A stretch of 64,000 nucleotides of DNA from Methylobacterium planeticum (lineage in GTDB: Bacteria; Pseudomonadota; Alphaproteobacteria; Rhizobiales; Beijerinckiaceae). The DNA is taken from contig NZ_VZZJ01000004.1 in NCBI RefSeq assembly GCF_008806345.1, positions 186,001 through 250,000 on the forward strand. The letters are read 5' to 3'. The notes below the pieces were generated by a model. That model was given only the letters and a program-made list of their open reading frames with translations. It did not search any database and was not told where the DNA came from. The stretch's first letter is position 1. Each line of letters opens with the position of its first letter. The position numbers and the translations under genes are program-made. Of this stretch, positions 27,912-36,726 are shown in pieces.

Positions 27912-29285
27912 ATGTTCTTCCGCAGACGCAAGACGCCCGCGCCGACGCCGATCAACTCGGACGAGCCGGCCCTCCCGAACCGCCTCTCGCCGCGCTCCCC
28001 CGGCGAGGCGATCAAGCCCACCGCCGCCCTGCCGCCCCCCGAGGAGCCGGTGCGCGAGCGCGGCGGCCTCCTTGCCACGATCAGCGGCCTCCTCACCTTC
28101 GCGGTGGTCCTCGCCATCGGCGCCATGATCGGCCTGACCCTGTTCCAGCGGCAGGTGCAGGAGCCGGGCCCCCTCGCCGCCGACAAGGTCGTGGTCATCC
28201 CGACCCGCAGCGGCACCGGCGAGATCGCCGAGATCCTGCAGCGCGAAGGCGTGATCGCCCATACGGGCCTGTTCGAACTCGCCGCGCGCTTCGGCGGCAA
28301 GCCGCCCCTCAAGGCCGGCGAGTACAGTTTCAAGGCCCATGCGAGCATCAGCGAGGCCATCGACACGGTGACGACGGGGCGGCAGGTCCAGCACGCGATC
28401 ACCTTCCCGGAGGGCCTGACCAGCGAGCAGATCATCGGCCGCCTCAACGAGAACGACATTCTCACCGGCGAGATCGGCGAGATCCCGCCCGAGGGCTCGC
28501 TCCTGCCCGACACCTACAAGTTCGAGCGCGGCGCCACCCGCCAGCAGATCGTCAACCTGATGCGGGCCAAGCAGCGCGAGGTGCTGAACCAGATCTGGCT
28601 GCGCCGGAGCGCCGAGGTGCCGGTCAGGACCCCGGCCGAGATGGTCACCCTCGCCTCCATCGTCGAGAAGGAGACCGGCCGCGCCGACGAGCGCCCGCGG
28701 GTCGCCGGCGTCTTCGTGAACCGCCTCAACAAGCGCATGCGGCTGCAATCCGACCCGACCATCGTGTACGGGCTCGTCGGCGGCCGCGGCACCCTCGGCC
28801 GCGGCATCCAGCGCTCCGAGATCGAGCGCCCCACCCCCTACAACACCTACGTGATTGAGGGCCTGCCCCCGGGCCCGATCGCCAATCCGGGCCGCGCCGC
28901 CCTCGAGGCGGTCGCCAACCCGTCGCGCACCAAGGACCTCTTCTTCGTGGCCGACGGCACGGGCGGCCACGCCTTCGCGGATTCCCTCGAAGGGCATCAG
29001 AAGAACGTCGCGCGCTGGCGCCAGGTCGAGCGCTCGCGCCAGAGCCCGGCCCCGGACGGGAACGGCGTCGACAAGGTCGAACCGGCGGATGCGGGCGCCA
29101 CGCCGGGTCGCGCCTCGGCCTACGCGCCGGGCTCCAACGCGGCCTTCGCCCTCGACGGCACCGGCCAGCCCGGGGGCAAGTCGCGGGCCTTCGACGCCTC
29201 GGAGGGCACCAAGCTCGATCCCCTGAAGAACAAGACCTTCGACCTCAACTCGGCCAAGACCGTGCCGGTGCTGAAGCAGCCCTGA
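27912..29285 (+). CDS. mltG: Endolytic transglycosylase MltG (YceG)
   Basis: A 457-residue lytic transglycosylase that ends growing glycan strands. A Pro/Arg-rich cytoplasmic N-tail precedes one transmembrane helix (about residues 55-77, LLTFAVVLAIGAMIGL), a LysM-like region (VVVIPTRSGTGEIAEILQREG) and the catalytic YceG domain with LASIVEKETGRADERP (catalytic Glu) and LQSDPTIVYG; family-typical YNTYVIEGLPPGPIANPG follows. The C-terminal 120 residues form a Ser/Pro/Gly-rich extension with no known domain. Confidence 0.95.
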   Translation: MFFRRRKTPAPTPINSDEPALPNRLSPRSPGEAIKPTAALPPPEEPVRERGGLLATISGLLTFAVVLAIGAMIGLTLFQRQVQEPGPLAADKVVVIPTRSGTGEIAEILQREGVIAHTGLFELAARFGGKPPLKAGEYSFKAHASISEAIDTVTTGRQVQHAITFPEGLTSEQIIGRLNENDILTGEIGEIPPEGSLLPDTYKFERGATRQQIVNLMRAKQREVLNQIWLRRSAEVPVRTPAEMVTLASIVEKETGRADERPRVAGVFVNRLNKRMRLQSDPTIVYGLVGGRGTLGRGIQRSEIERPTPYNTYVIEGLPPGPIANPGRAALEAVANPSRTKDLFFVADGTGGHAFADSLEGHQKNVARWRQVERSRQSPAPDGNGVDKVEPADAGATPGRASAYAPGSNAAFALDGTGQPGGKSRAFDASEGTKLDPLKNKTFDLNSAKTVPVLKQP

Positions 29286-29288
29286 GGG

Positions 29289-29314
29289 CCGCGCGCGCCT
29301 CAGGGCGCGCGCGG
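29289..29314 (+). terminator. Strong hairpin after mltG without a T tract
   Basis: A perfect 11-bp stem (CCGCGCGCGCC / GGCGCGCGCGG) with a 4-nt loop starts 3 bp after the mltG stop. No T run follows, so it may be an attenuator or RNA-stabilising structure rather than a classical terminator. Confidence 0.5.
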
Positions 29315-29355
29315 AATCGATCGAGACGGTGCGGGGCGGGAGCGCTTATCTGACC

Positions 29356-30231
29356 ATGATCGCGAGCATGACCGGGTTCGCCCGGGCGGCCGGCACCACC
29401 GGCCCGGTGCAATGGGCCTGGGAGGTCCGCAGCGTCAACGGACGCGGGCTCGACGTGCGCGTCCGCGTGCCGGCCGGCAACGACGCGGCGGGCGAGGTCG
29501 CCCGCACCGCGCTCCAGAAGACCCTCAGCCGCGGCCAGTGCCAGGTGTCCCTCAACCTGACGAAGCCCGAGACCACCGCGCGCATCCGGGTCAACGAGGC
29601 GCTCCTCGCGTCCCTCGCCGAGGCGGTGGCGCGTGTGCCCCGGCCGGACGGCCTCGCCCCCGCCACGATGGACGGCCTCCTCGGCGTGCGGGGCGTGATC
29701 GAATCCGAGGAGGACGAGTCCGCCGCGACCGATTCCCTCGCCCGCGACCTCGCCGAGGGGGTCGTGCGCCTCGTCACCGACCTCGTGGAGGTCCGCCGCG
29801 CCGAGGGGCGGCAGCTGCAGGAGATCATCGCGGGCCAACTCCGGGCGATGGCGGAGCTGACGCACGCGGCCGAGGATTGCCCCGCCCGCAAGCCGGAGGC
29901 GGTGCGCGCCCGCCTCGCCGCCACGGTGGCGACGCTGATGGAGGTCGGCAGCTTCGACCAGGACCGGCTGCACCAGGAGGCGGTGATGCTCGCCGCCAAG
30001 GCGGATGTGCGCGAGGAGCTCGACCGCCTGCGGGCGCATCTCGCCGCCGCGCGCGAGCTGATCGCGGCCGGCGGCGCCATCGGACGACGCCTCGACTTCC
30101 TGGCCCAGGAGCTCGGCCGGGAGGCCAATACCCTGTGCGCGAAGGCCAACGACGTCAGCCTGTCACGGATCGGACTCGACTTGAAGGCCGTCGTGGAGCA
30201 ATTCCGCGAGCAGGTTCAGAACGTCGAGTAG
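29356..30231 (+). CDS. yicC: YicC/YloC family endoribonuclease
   Basis: Product of 291 residues beginning MIASMTGFARAAG, with the family block WEVRSVNGRGLDVRVRVP and C-terminal GRRLDFLAQELGREANTL plus KANDVSLSRIGLDLKAVVEQFREQVQNVE. YicC-like proteins are recently described RNases involved in small-RNA turnover; the role here is by family only. ATG 29356 gives the usual MIASMTGFAR start. gmk follows after 63 bp, a neighbour pair common in bacteria. Confidence 0.93.
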   Translation: MIASMTGFARAAGTTGPVQWAWEVRSVNGRGLDVRVRVPAGNDAAGEVARTALQKTLSRGQCQVSLNLTKPETTARIRVNEALLASLAEAVARVPRPDGLAPATMDGLLGVRGVIESEEDESAATDSLARDLAEGVVRLVTDLVEVRRAEGRQLQEIIAGQLRAMAELTHAAEDCPARKPEAVRARLAATVATLMEVGSFDQDRLHQEAVMLAAKADVREELDRLRAHLAAARELIAAGGAIGRRLDFLAQELGREANTLCAKANDVSLSRIGLDLKAVVEQFREQVQNVE

Positions 30232-30294
30232 GCTCGTGGACAAGATGATGCGCGCACAGGTCGGGGACGCGACGCCCAACCGGACGGCACGCCG

Positions 30295-30966
30295 ATGACC
30301 GGCGCGAACGCGGCGCCCCGCGATCCGATCGGCCGGCGCGGCTTGGTCCTGATCCTGTCCTCGCCCTCGGGGGCGGGCAAGACGACGCTCACCCGCGCCA
30401 TCGCGGAGGATGGCGGCTGGGGCCTCGAGCTGTCGATCTCGGTGACGACGCGGGCGCGCCGCCCTTCCGAGATCGACGGGCGGCACTACCACTTCATCGA
30501 CCGCGAGGCCTTCGAGGACCTGCGGGCCCGCGACGACCTCCTCGAATGGGCGGAGGTCCACGGCAACTTCTACGGCACGCCGCGGTGCCCGGTGGAGAAG
30601 GTGCTGTCGACGGGCCGCGACATGATCTTCGACATCGACTACCAGGGCACCCGGCAGGTGCGCTCGAAGCTCGCGGACGACGTCGTCACCGTCTTCATCC
30701 TGCCCCCCAGCATGGCGGAGCTGCGCCAGCGCCTGGAGCGCCGCGCCGAGGATTCGCCGGCCACCATCGAGAAGCGGCTCGCCAATGCCCGCGTCGAGAT
30801 CCAGCGCTGGAGCGAGTACGATTACGTCATCGTCAACAACGACCTCCAGAACGCCTTCACGTCGCTCCAGGGCATCCTGACGGCCGAGCGCCTGAAGCGC
30901 ACGCGCCGGACCGGCCTCGGCACCTTCGTGGAGGGATTGCTCGACGAAGCGGCGGGTCGCCCGTAG
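30295..30966 (+). CDS. gmk: Guanylate kinase
   Basis: A 223-residue enzyme that turns GMP and ATP into GDP and ADP. P-loop LSSPSGAGKTTLTRAI, GMP-binding VTTRARRPSEIDGRHYHF and DIDYQGTRQVR are all present, with typical length. It converges on the heme oxygenase gene with 20 bp between the stops. Confidence 0.97.
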   Translation: MTGANAAPRDPIGRRGLVLILSSPSGAGKTTLTRAIAEDGGWGLELSISVTTRARRPSEIDGRHYHFIDREAFEDLRARDDLLEWAEVHGNFYGTPRCPVEKVLSTGRDMIFDIDYQGTRQVRSKLADDVVTVFILPPSMAELRQRLERRAEDSPATIEKRLANARVEIQRWSEYDYVIVNNDLQNAFTSLQGILTAERLKRTRRTGLGTFVEGLLDEAAGRP

Positions 30967-30986
30967 CGCGGCCGCGCGCGGTTCCC

Positions 30987-31559
30987 TCAGGCCGGAGCCG
31001 GGAGGTCCCGGCAGAGCCAGAGCCGCAGGGCTTCGAACGTCGCGTTGGCGGCCGCGACCGCCGCAGCCTCCGCGTCGGGCCCGGCCGCCAGGGAATCGAG
31101 ATGGGTCCGAAAGGCCGACCACATGGCCCCGGTCCGGTTGCCATGGGCGAGGTAGTAGCGGCAGCCCGTCGCGGCGTCGAAGCCGTGGAGGGCGGCGATG
31201 CGGCGGCCGATCATCTGCCCGCCGAGCGTCGAGCCCTCGAGGACGTAGAGCGCGCCGATCGCCGCGTCCGGACCGTCGAGCCGCGGCGCCGGAGGGCCGG
31301 GTAGATCAAGGCGCGCGTCGAGCCCGAGGTCGCTCAGGTCGGCATCGAGGCGCGCCAGCCGCCGGCGGGGCGCGAAGAAGGCCTCGTCCGCGAGCGCCGC
31401 GCCGATCGCCGGCTCGTAGACGCCGTGAAAGCCGCGGAAGCGCGCCAGGAGATCGCGGTAACCCGCCAGGGTGGCGACGCGCGCCTCCCAGTCGAGGCTC
31501 CGCTCCAGGTCCTGATGCGCCGCGGCGGTCGCCGCGCGCAGGTGCTGATGCAGGCTCAC
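30987..31559 (-). CDS. Biliverdin-producing heme oxygenase, phytochrome-linked
   Basis: A 190-residue protein of the short bacterial heme oxygenase class (BphO). N-terminal VSLHQHLRAATAAAHQDLERS supplies the expected proximal His region; LYVLEGSTLGGQMIGRRIAA is the distal-helix motif of BphO proteins. The start is GTG 31559, overlapping the phytochrome stop (GTGA), so it is probably translationally coupled to the phytochrome. It would supply biliverdin IX-alpha for that photoreceptor. It converges on gmk. Confidence 0.88.
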   Translation of the reverse strand: MSLHQHLRAATAAAHQDLERSLDWEARVATLAGYRDLLARFRGFHGVYEPAIGAALADEAFFAPRRRLARLDADLSDLGLDARLDLPGPPAPRLDGPDAAIGALYVLEGSTLGGQMIGRRIAALHGFDAATGCRYYLAHGNRTGAMWSAFRTHLDSLAAGPDAEAAAVAAANATFEALRLWLCRDLPAPA

Positions 31560-34162
31560 GCGGTGATCGTGAAGCAGGCGCCGGGCGCGTTGGCGACCTC
31601 GATGCGGGCGTTGATCTGGTCGAGCATCGCCCGGATCAGCTTCATGCCGAGGCCGGTGCCCTGCGGCTTCGCGTCGGCCCATCCCTCCGGCAGGCCCTGT
31701 CCGTCGTCGCAGATGCGCATGCGCACGACGCCGGCCCCCCCGGCCGAGACCGTGACCGCGACGCGGCCACCATCGGGGCTTCCGGCATACTTGAAGGCGT
31801 TCGTGACGAGCTCGGTGGCGATCAGCGAGAGCGCCACCGCCTTCCGGTACGGCACCATCAGCCCGGGCTCGGCCACGAGGTCGACGGCGTGGCCGTCACC
31901 CGCCATGCCCGCGAGATCGCTGCACAGGTTCTCGATGGTCTGGCCGAGATCGACCTCCTCGACGCTCTCGGCCTGGTAGAGGCTGTCATGCACCCGGGCG
32001 ACGCTCATCACCCGCGCCGAGGTTTCGGCGAAGGCCTGGCGCGCGTCCGGATCCGAGATCTGGCGGCGCTGCATCTGCAGGAAGGCGGAGACGATCTGCA
32101 GCGAGTTCTTGACCCGATGGTCGATCTCGCGCGTCAGCAGATCCTTCTGGATCAGCAGCTTCTCCTTGTCGGCGAGGAGCCCGGTGAGTTCGTCGATCTT
32201 GCGGCGCTGGCGCAGCACCACGCCCTCCACCGCCTGCGCCAGGGCGGTGGCGAGGGAGACCTGCCATTCCGGCCAGGGCGCGGCGAAGCCCGTGCGCTCC
32301 TCGACCCAGCGCTCGAAGGAGCGGCGCGGCAGGACGGCCACCGGGCCGCATCCCGCGAGGACGGGCTTGCGGGGATCGCCGCCCCAGGTGACGGTGCTCG
32401 GCACCTCCGGCCTGAACCAGAGGAGCAGGTGCTCCCGCGAGGCGTCGACGAAGGTCCCGAGGAGGCCGCTGGCGGGCCCCTGGTAGGCCGCCGCTTCGGG
32501 GTAAACCGCCGCGAAGGCGTGCGTCGCGTAGGACATCGTGCCGGCGGGCAGCGTCTGCCTCAGCCAGTCCGCGATCGCCCGGACCTCGACCTCGGACGGC
32601 GCCCGCCCGAGCAGCGTGACCGTTCGCCCCGAGACGATGCCCGCGCCCGTCGCGCCGAACAGGTCGAGGAGGGTGACGGAGCCCGCGGTGAGCGAGGTCA
32701 CGAAATTCTCGGAGCGCGTCAGCTCGCGCACGAGCCGGCCCTCGGTGTCGAGATGCGCCTGCCGCTCGGCCCAGAGGCGGCGCCCCTCGATCTCCTGCAC
32801 CCGCATGGCGAAGGCGTCGGTGAGGACGGTGGCGGCCGCCCGGGTCTCCGGAGCGACGTAGTGGGGCTGGCGATGATGCCCGATCATTAGCCCCCAGAGC
32901 TTGCCCTCCACCATGATGGAGATCGACATCGATCCGTTCACCCCGAGATTGCGCTGATACTCGAGATGGATCGGCGAGAGCGTGCGGTGCTGCGCGAAGG
33001 TCAGGTCGATCGGCGCGTTGCCGGCCTCCGGGGCCGCCACGATCGGCACCGGCACGCAGTCGCGGTCGATGACGAAGCGGCTCCGGGCCTTGGTGTAGAG
33101 GGCGCGCGCCTGGGCCGGGATGTCGGAGGCCGGGAAGCGCAGGCCGAGCAGCGCCCGCGACCAGTCCGGCACCTTGTCCTCGGCAAGGGCCTCGCCGTTC
33201 CAGTCAGCATCGAAGCGGTAGACGAGGATGCACTCGAACCCCGTCAGCGCCCGGATCTCCAGGGCCGCGATCCGGGCCGCGCCGTTCAGGGTCTCGGCCG
33301 CGCGCAGGCGCGTCACCGCGAGCTCGGTGTCGATCTGACTCGCGCCGCCGAAATCCTCCGGCAGCTCCGGCGCGAGCTCCATCTCGACGATCACCCGGCT
33401 CGCATGCGCGTGGGCGACCGCGTAATAGCTCAGGCCGTCGCGGCCCGGCAGGCGCAGGACCCGCCGGATGCTGCGGCCCCCGTCCAGGGTCTGGCTGGCC
33501 AGGCGCGCCCGGATCTGCCCGACGAAGGCCGTCGGCAGCACGTCCTCCAGCGCGCGGCCGGCGAGCGGCACGCCGTCGTCGACGAGCACGTCGAGGACGT
33601 TGGCGCTGTGGGCCTGGATCACGAGGCTGACCGGATCGGCCGCCACCATCACGGCGTTCGGCTGCAGCGCCCCCGGGATGTGGATCGGCTCGCGCTCGCA
33701 GAGCATCGGATCGACGGGCTCCGCCCGCGCCCGCCGGCCGATCGCCGCCCTCACGGCCTCGCGGGACTGGCCCTGCGCCAGCATCCCGAGCGGGACGATG
33801 GCGAGCCAGTAGCCATCGCGGCCCTGGGCGAGGCGGATGCGCGCGCGCAGAGGCTGCGGGACGCGGCCGAAGACGAACTCGAAGGCCTCGTCGAGGCGCC
33901 CCTTGCGGATCCCCGCGAGGAACCGCCCGTGAAAGCCCGGGACGTTGGTGCTCGGCGCGATCTCGCGAAAGTAGTGGCGCCCGATCATGGCGCTCGCCGA
34001 CAGGCCCGTCAGGGCGCTCGCCGCCTCGTTGCAGGCGCGGATCGTCCCGGCCGCGTCGAGACCGAGGATTGCCACCTCGATGTCGTCGATCGTGTCCGGC
34101 GAGAGCGCTTCGAGATCGACGATGCCATCGTGCAGTGAGCTGGACAAGGGAGTCGGCGACAT
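31556..34162 (-). CDS. Bacteriophytochrome histidine kinase with degenerate PYP-like N-terminal domain (Ppr-like)
   Basis: An 868-residue red/far-red photoreceptor kinase. Domains in order: PYP-like PAS (about 20-125), phytochrome PAS with candidate biliverdin Cys155 (LCEREPIHIPGALQPNA), GAF (PASDIPAQARALYTKARSRF), PHY with PRRSFERW, then HisKA_2-type dimerisation domain (EIDHRVKNSLQ, His682) and HATPase (ELVTNAFKYA, CDDGQGLPEG, GTGLGM). The first domain aligns without gaps to Halorhodospira PYP from memory: IGRHYFREIAP / GFHGRF / YW. However PYP Tyr42, Glu46, Arg52 and Cys69 fall on Cys44, Ala48, Leu54 and Ser71, so p-coumarate binding is not expected. It is followed at once by heme oxygenase. 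No response regulator is nearby. Confidence 0.85.
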   Translation of the reverse strand: MSPTPLSSSLHDGIVDLEALSPDTIDDIEVAILGLDAAGTIRACNEAASALTGLSASAMIGRHYFREIAPSTNVPGFHGRFLAGIRKGRLDEAFEFVFGRVPQPLRARIRLAQGRDGYWLAIVPLGMLAQGQSREAVRAAIGRRARAEPVDPMLCEREPIHIPGALQPNAVMVAADPVSLVIQAHSANVLDVLVDDGVPLAGRALEDVLPTAFVGQIRARLASQTLDGGRSIRRVLRLPGRDGLSYYAVAHAHASRVIVEMELAPELPEDFGGASQIDTELAVTRLRAAETLNGAARIAALEIRALTGFECILVYRFDADWNGEALAEDKVPDWSRALLGLRFPASDIPAQARALYTKARSRFVIDRDCVPVPIVAAPEAGNAPIDLTFAQHRTLSPIHLEYQRNLGVNGSMSISIMVEGKLWGLMIGHHRQPHYVAPETRAAATVLTDAFAMRVQEIEGRRLWAERQAHLDTEGRLVRELTRSENFVTSLTAGSVTLLDLFGATGAGIVSGRTVTLLGRAPSEVEVRAIADWLRQTLPAGTMSYATHAFAAVYPEAAAYQGPASGLLGTFVDASREHLLLWFRPEVPSTVTWGGDPRKPVLAGCGPVAVLPRRSFERWVEERTGFAAPWPEWQVSLATALAQAVEGVVLRQRRKIDELTGLLADKEKLLIQKDLLTREIDHRVKNSLQIVSAFLQMQRRQISDPDARQAFAETSARVMSVARVHDSLYQAESVEEVDLGQTIENLCSDLAGMAGDGHAVDLVAEPGLMVPYRKAVALSLIATELVTNAFKYAGSPDGGRVAVTVSAGGAGVVRMRICDDGQGLPEGWADAKPQGTGLGMKLIRAMLDQINARIEVANAPGACFTITA

Positions 34163-34270
34163 CAGGAGCGATCGGTGATCATGCGCCGTCCGGTATGGCT
34201 GGCCGGGACCGGAAGTGCAATGCGCCGACCTGGCTCGGTGAGCCCGCCCGGGCGGCGCCCGCGGCGGATC

Positions 34271-35668
34271 TCAGCCGCCCGCGCCGCAATTGCGCGTGAT
34301 CTCGGCGAGCGCCGATTCGAACCCCTCTTCCAGGGTCGGATGGTAATAGGGCCGGTCGCGCAGCCGCTCCGCCGTGAGCCCGTCCTCGATCGCGAAGGCG
34401 AGGAGATGCCCGAGGTGCTCGACATCGGGGCCGATCATCTCGGCCCCGAGCAGGACGCCGCGCCGATCGGCCCAGATCCGCAATCCGCCGCTGTTGCGGG
34501 CTTCCACTCGGGCACGGCCCTGGTCGCGGAAGCTCGCCGCGCCGGTCACGCGCGCGTTCCCCGCTTCCGCATCGTAGGAGGCGCCGACCTTCGCCGTCCC
34601 GGGTCGCGTGAAGACCATCGCGAGCGCCGTCCAGGGCTCGGGCGCCGACGCCGCGTCCGAGACCGCGAGCGCCGCCGCGTTCCGCCCCGCGATCCGGCCC
34701 TGGCGCGCGGCCTCGTGCAGAACCGGGCGCAGGCCGTTGGCATCGCCCGCGATGAAGACCCGAGCCCCGTCGCAGCGGAGGCTGCGCGCATCGAATTCCG
34801 GCATGCCGTGCTCGCCGAGGCGAAGCCCGGCGGCGCCGAGGGCGAGCCCCGTCACGTTCGGAGGCCGGCCGGCCGCCGCCAGCACGCGCTCGACCCGGAC
34901 CGAGCCCGCACCATCGGGCCCCTTGAAGAAGAGGCGCACGCCGTCGCCCTCCGCCTCGGCGCCCGAAACCTCGGTGCCGAGATGCAGGTCGATCTCGGCG
35001 CCGAAGATTTCGGCGGCCGCGCGGGTGAGGTCGGGGTGGGAGAGGCCCGCGAGGGTGTGGCCGACATCGAACAGGCTGACCGCGACGCCGAGCCGGGCCA
35101 TGGCCTGCGCGATCTCGATGCCGACCGGGCCGCCCCCGAGCACCGCCAGGGAGGCGGGGAGATCGGGGATCTCGAACACGGTGTCGGTGGTGAGCACCCG
35201 CGTCCCGAGCCCCTCCAGCGGCTTCGGCAGGCTCGGGCTCGATCCGGTCGCGACGACAGCGGCGCGAAAGCGCAGGCGGGTCGCGTCGCCGACCGCGAGG
35301 GTCTCGCCGTCGAGGAAGCGGGCACGGCCGGAGAGCCGCTCCTCGCCCGGCAGCGCCTCGAGCCCTTCGAAGACGAGGCGGACGAAGCGGTCGCGCTCCG
35401 CGCGCAGCCGGCCGAGCACCGCGGGCCCGTCGATCTCGACGTGGGGCACCCGCACGCCGAAGCGGTGCGCCGCCCGCGCGTCGTGCGCCGCGTGCCCCGC
35501 CACGGCAAGGAGCTTCGAGGGCATGCAGCCGACCCGCGCGCAGGTGGTGCCGCCCGGGCCCGCCTCGATCAGCACGGCCCGGGCGCCCGCCTCGCGCGCC
35601 GCCTTGTGGGCGGCGATTCCCGCCGTGCCGGCGCCGATGACGGCGACGTCGCAACGCACTTCACGCAT
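34271..35668 (-). CDS. Dihydrolipoamide dehydrogenase/mercuric reductase-like flavoprotein
   Basis: A 465-residue pyridine nucleotide-disulfide oxidoreductase. N-terminal FAD motif VAVIGAGTAGIAAHKAA; redox-active CARVGC (Cys pair in GGTTCARVGCMPSKLL); NAD motif VLGGGPVGIEIAQAMARLG; FAD motif RVFIAGDANG; C-terminal dimer-interface HPTLEEGFESAL with the base His and Glu. Lone Lpd-like copies outside an acid dehydrogenase operon may serve other disulfides or quinones. ATG 35668 was chosen; one at 35686 adds six residues. It lies 34 bp after the SDR gene, same strand. Confidence 0.88.
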   Translation of the reverse strand: MREVRCDVAVIGAGTAGIAAHKAAREAGARAVLIEAGPGGTTCARVGCMPSKLLAVAGHAAHDARAAHRFGVRVPHVEIDGPAVLGRLRAERDRFVRLVFEGLEALPGEERLSGRARFLDGETLAVGDATRLRFRAAVVATGSSPSLPKPLEGLGTRVLTTDTVFEIPDLPASLAVLGGGPVGIEIAQAMARLGVAVSLFDVGHTLAGLSHPDLTRAAAEIFGAEIDLHLGTEVSGAEAEGDGVRLFFKGPDGAGSVRVERVLAAAGRPPNVTGLALGAAGLRLGEHGMPEFDARSLRCDGARVFIAGDANGLRPVLHEAARQGRIAGRNAAALAVSDAASAPEPWTALAMVFTRPGTAKVGASYDAEAGNARVTGAASFRDQGRARVEARNSGGLRIWADRRGVLLGAEMIGPDVEHLGHLLAFAIEDGLTAERLRDRPYYHPTLEEGFESALAEITRNCGAGG

Positions 35669-35702
35669 CCGAGCCCCGCTCCCCATCGCGCCGCTGCGCC
35701 GA

Positions 35703-36509
35703 TCAGCTGCCCGTCGTCAGGACGGCGCCGCCGTCGACGCGCAGGTTCGCGCCGGTGACGAAGCTCGCCTGCTCGGAGCACAGGAAGGCGACGGCCGCCG
35801 CCACCTCGTCGGCCCGCCCGCGGCGCTTGCGCACCATGCCGGGCCGCTTCTCGTCGAGGAACGTCTCGATCGCCTCGTCGAAGGAGACGCCCTTCTCCTC
35901 GGCACGCTTCTGCATCATGGCGTCGGTCATCGGCGTTGCGATGAAGGCGGGGGCGACGGAATTCACCATCACGCCGTCCGGTCCGTAGGCCTTCGAGAGG
36001 CCCTTGGCGAGGTTCATCACGCCGGCCTTGGCGGCGCAATAGGGCAGTTCCTCGACATAGGGCTGGACCGCATCCTCGGAGGTGAACAGCACCACCCGGC
36101 CCCACTTGGCGTCCCGCATCGCCGGGATGAAGGCGCGCGCGACCCGCACGGCGACCATGAGGTCGGCCTGGATCGTCTCCAGCCAGTCGTCGTCGCTGAG
36201 TTCGAGGAAATCGCCGGTCGGGCCGGTGATGCCGGCGGCGTTGACGAGGATCGTCGGCTTCTCACCGAAGGCCTTGTCGGCGAAGGCCTTCAGCGTCTCG
36301 ACGCCCGCCATGCCGCTGAGATCGGCCGCCACCGCCCGCACGTCGCCGAGCTTGCCCAACGCCTTGGCGGCCGCCTGCAGGGCCTCCGCGTCGATATCGG
36401 TGAGGACGATCTTCACGTCCTCGCGCAGAAGGGACTCGGCGCTGGCGTAACCCATGCCGGAATCACCGCCCGTGACGACGGCGACCCGTCCGCTGATACC
36501 GAGTTCCAT
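35703..36509 (-). CDS. SDR family oxidoreductase
   Basis: A 268-residue short-chain dehydrogenase/reductase. Cofactor motif VTGGDSGMGYASAE (TGxxxGxG), NAAGI (structural NNAG variant), the catalytic Ser-Tyr-Lys in LFTSEDAVQPYVEELPYCAAKAG, and C-terminal PEVAF-like VAAAVAFLCSEQASFVTGANLRVDGG. Substrate is unknown. The Asp at the end of beta-2 (LTDID) suggests NAD rather than NADP. Confidence 0.9.
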   Translation of the reverse strand: MELGISGRVAVVTGGDSGMGYASAESLLREDVKIVLTDIDAEALQAAAKALGKLGDVRAVAADLSGMAGVETLKAFADKAFGEKPTILVNAAGITGPTGDFLELSDDDWLETIQADLMVAVRVARAFIPAMRDAKWGRVVLFTSEDAVQPYVEELPYCAAKAGVMNLAKGLSKAYGPDGVMVNSVAPAFIATPMTDAMMQKRAEEKGVSFDEAIETFLDEKRPGMVRKRRGRADEVAAAVAFLCSEQASFVTGANLRVDGGAVLTTGS

Positions 36510-36726
36510 ACGTGGCGCTCCCGCTCGGAAAAGACCGGCGACCGCTGTGCAACGGGGCCTCGCATGGCCGTTCCGGGCCGGCGCAGCGGCTGGTCCCGAA
36601 CCTCTCCCCCGATCGAGCAGTCGCGGTCCAACCCGGGCTCGGGCCGATCGTTCCTCCGGCCGGGCCCCCTGCGGCGACGGGGCAGGGATCGGCGGATTTG
36701 CCTCGGACGTGGGGCCGCCCGGCCGG

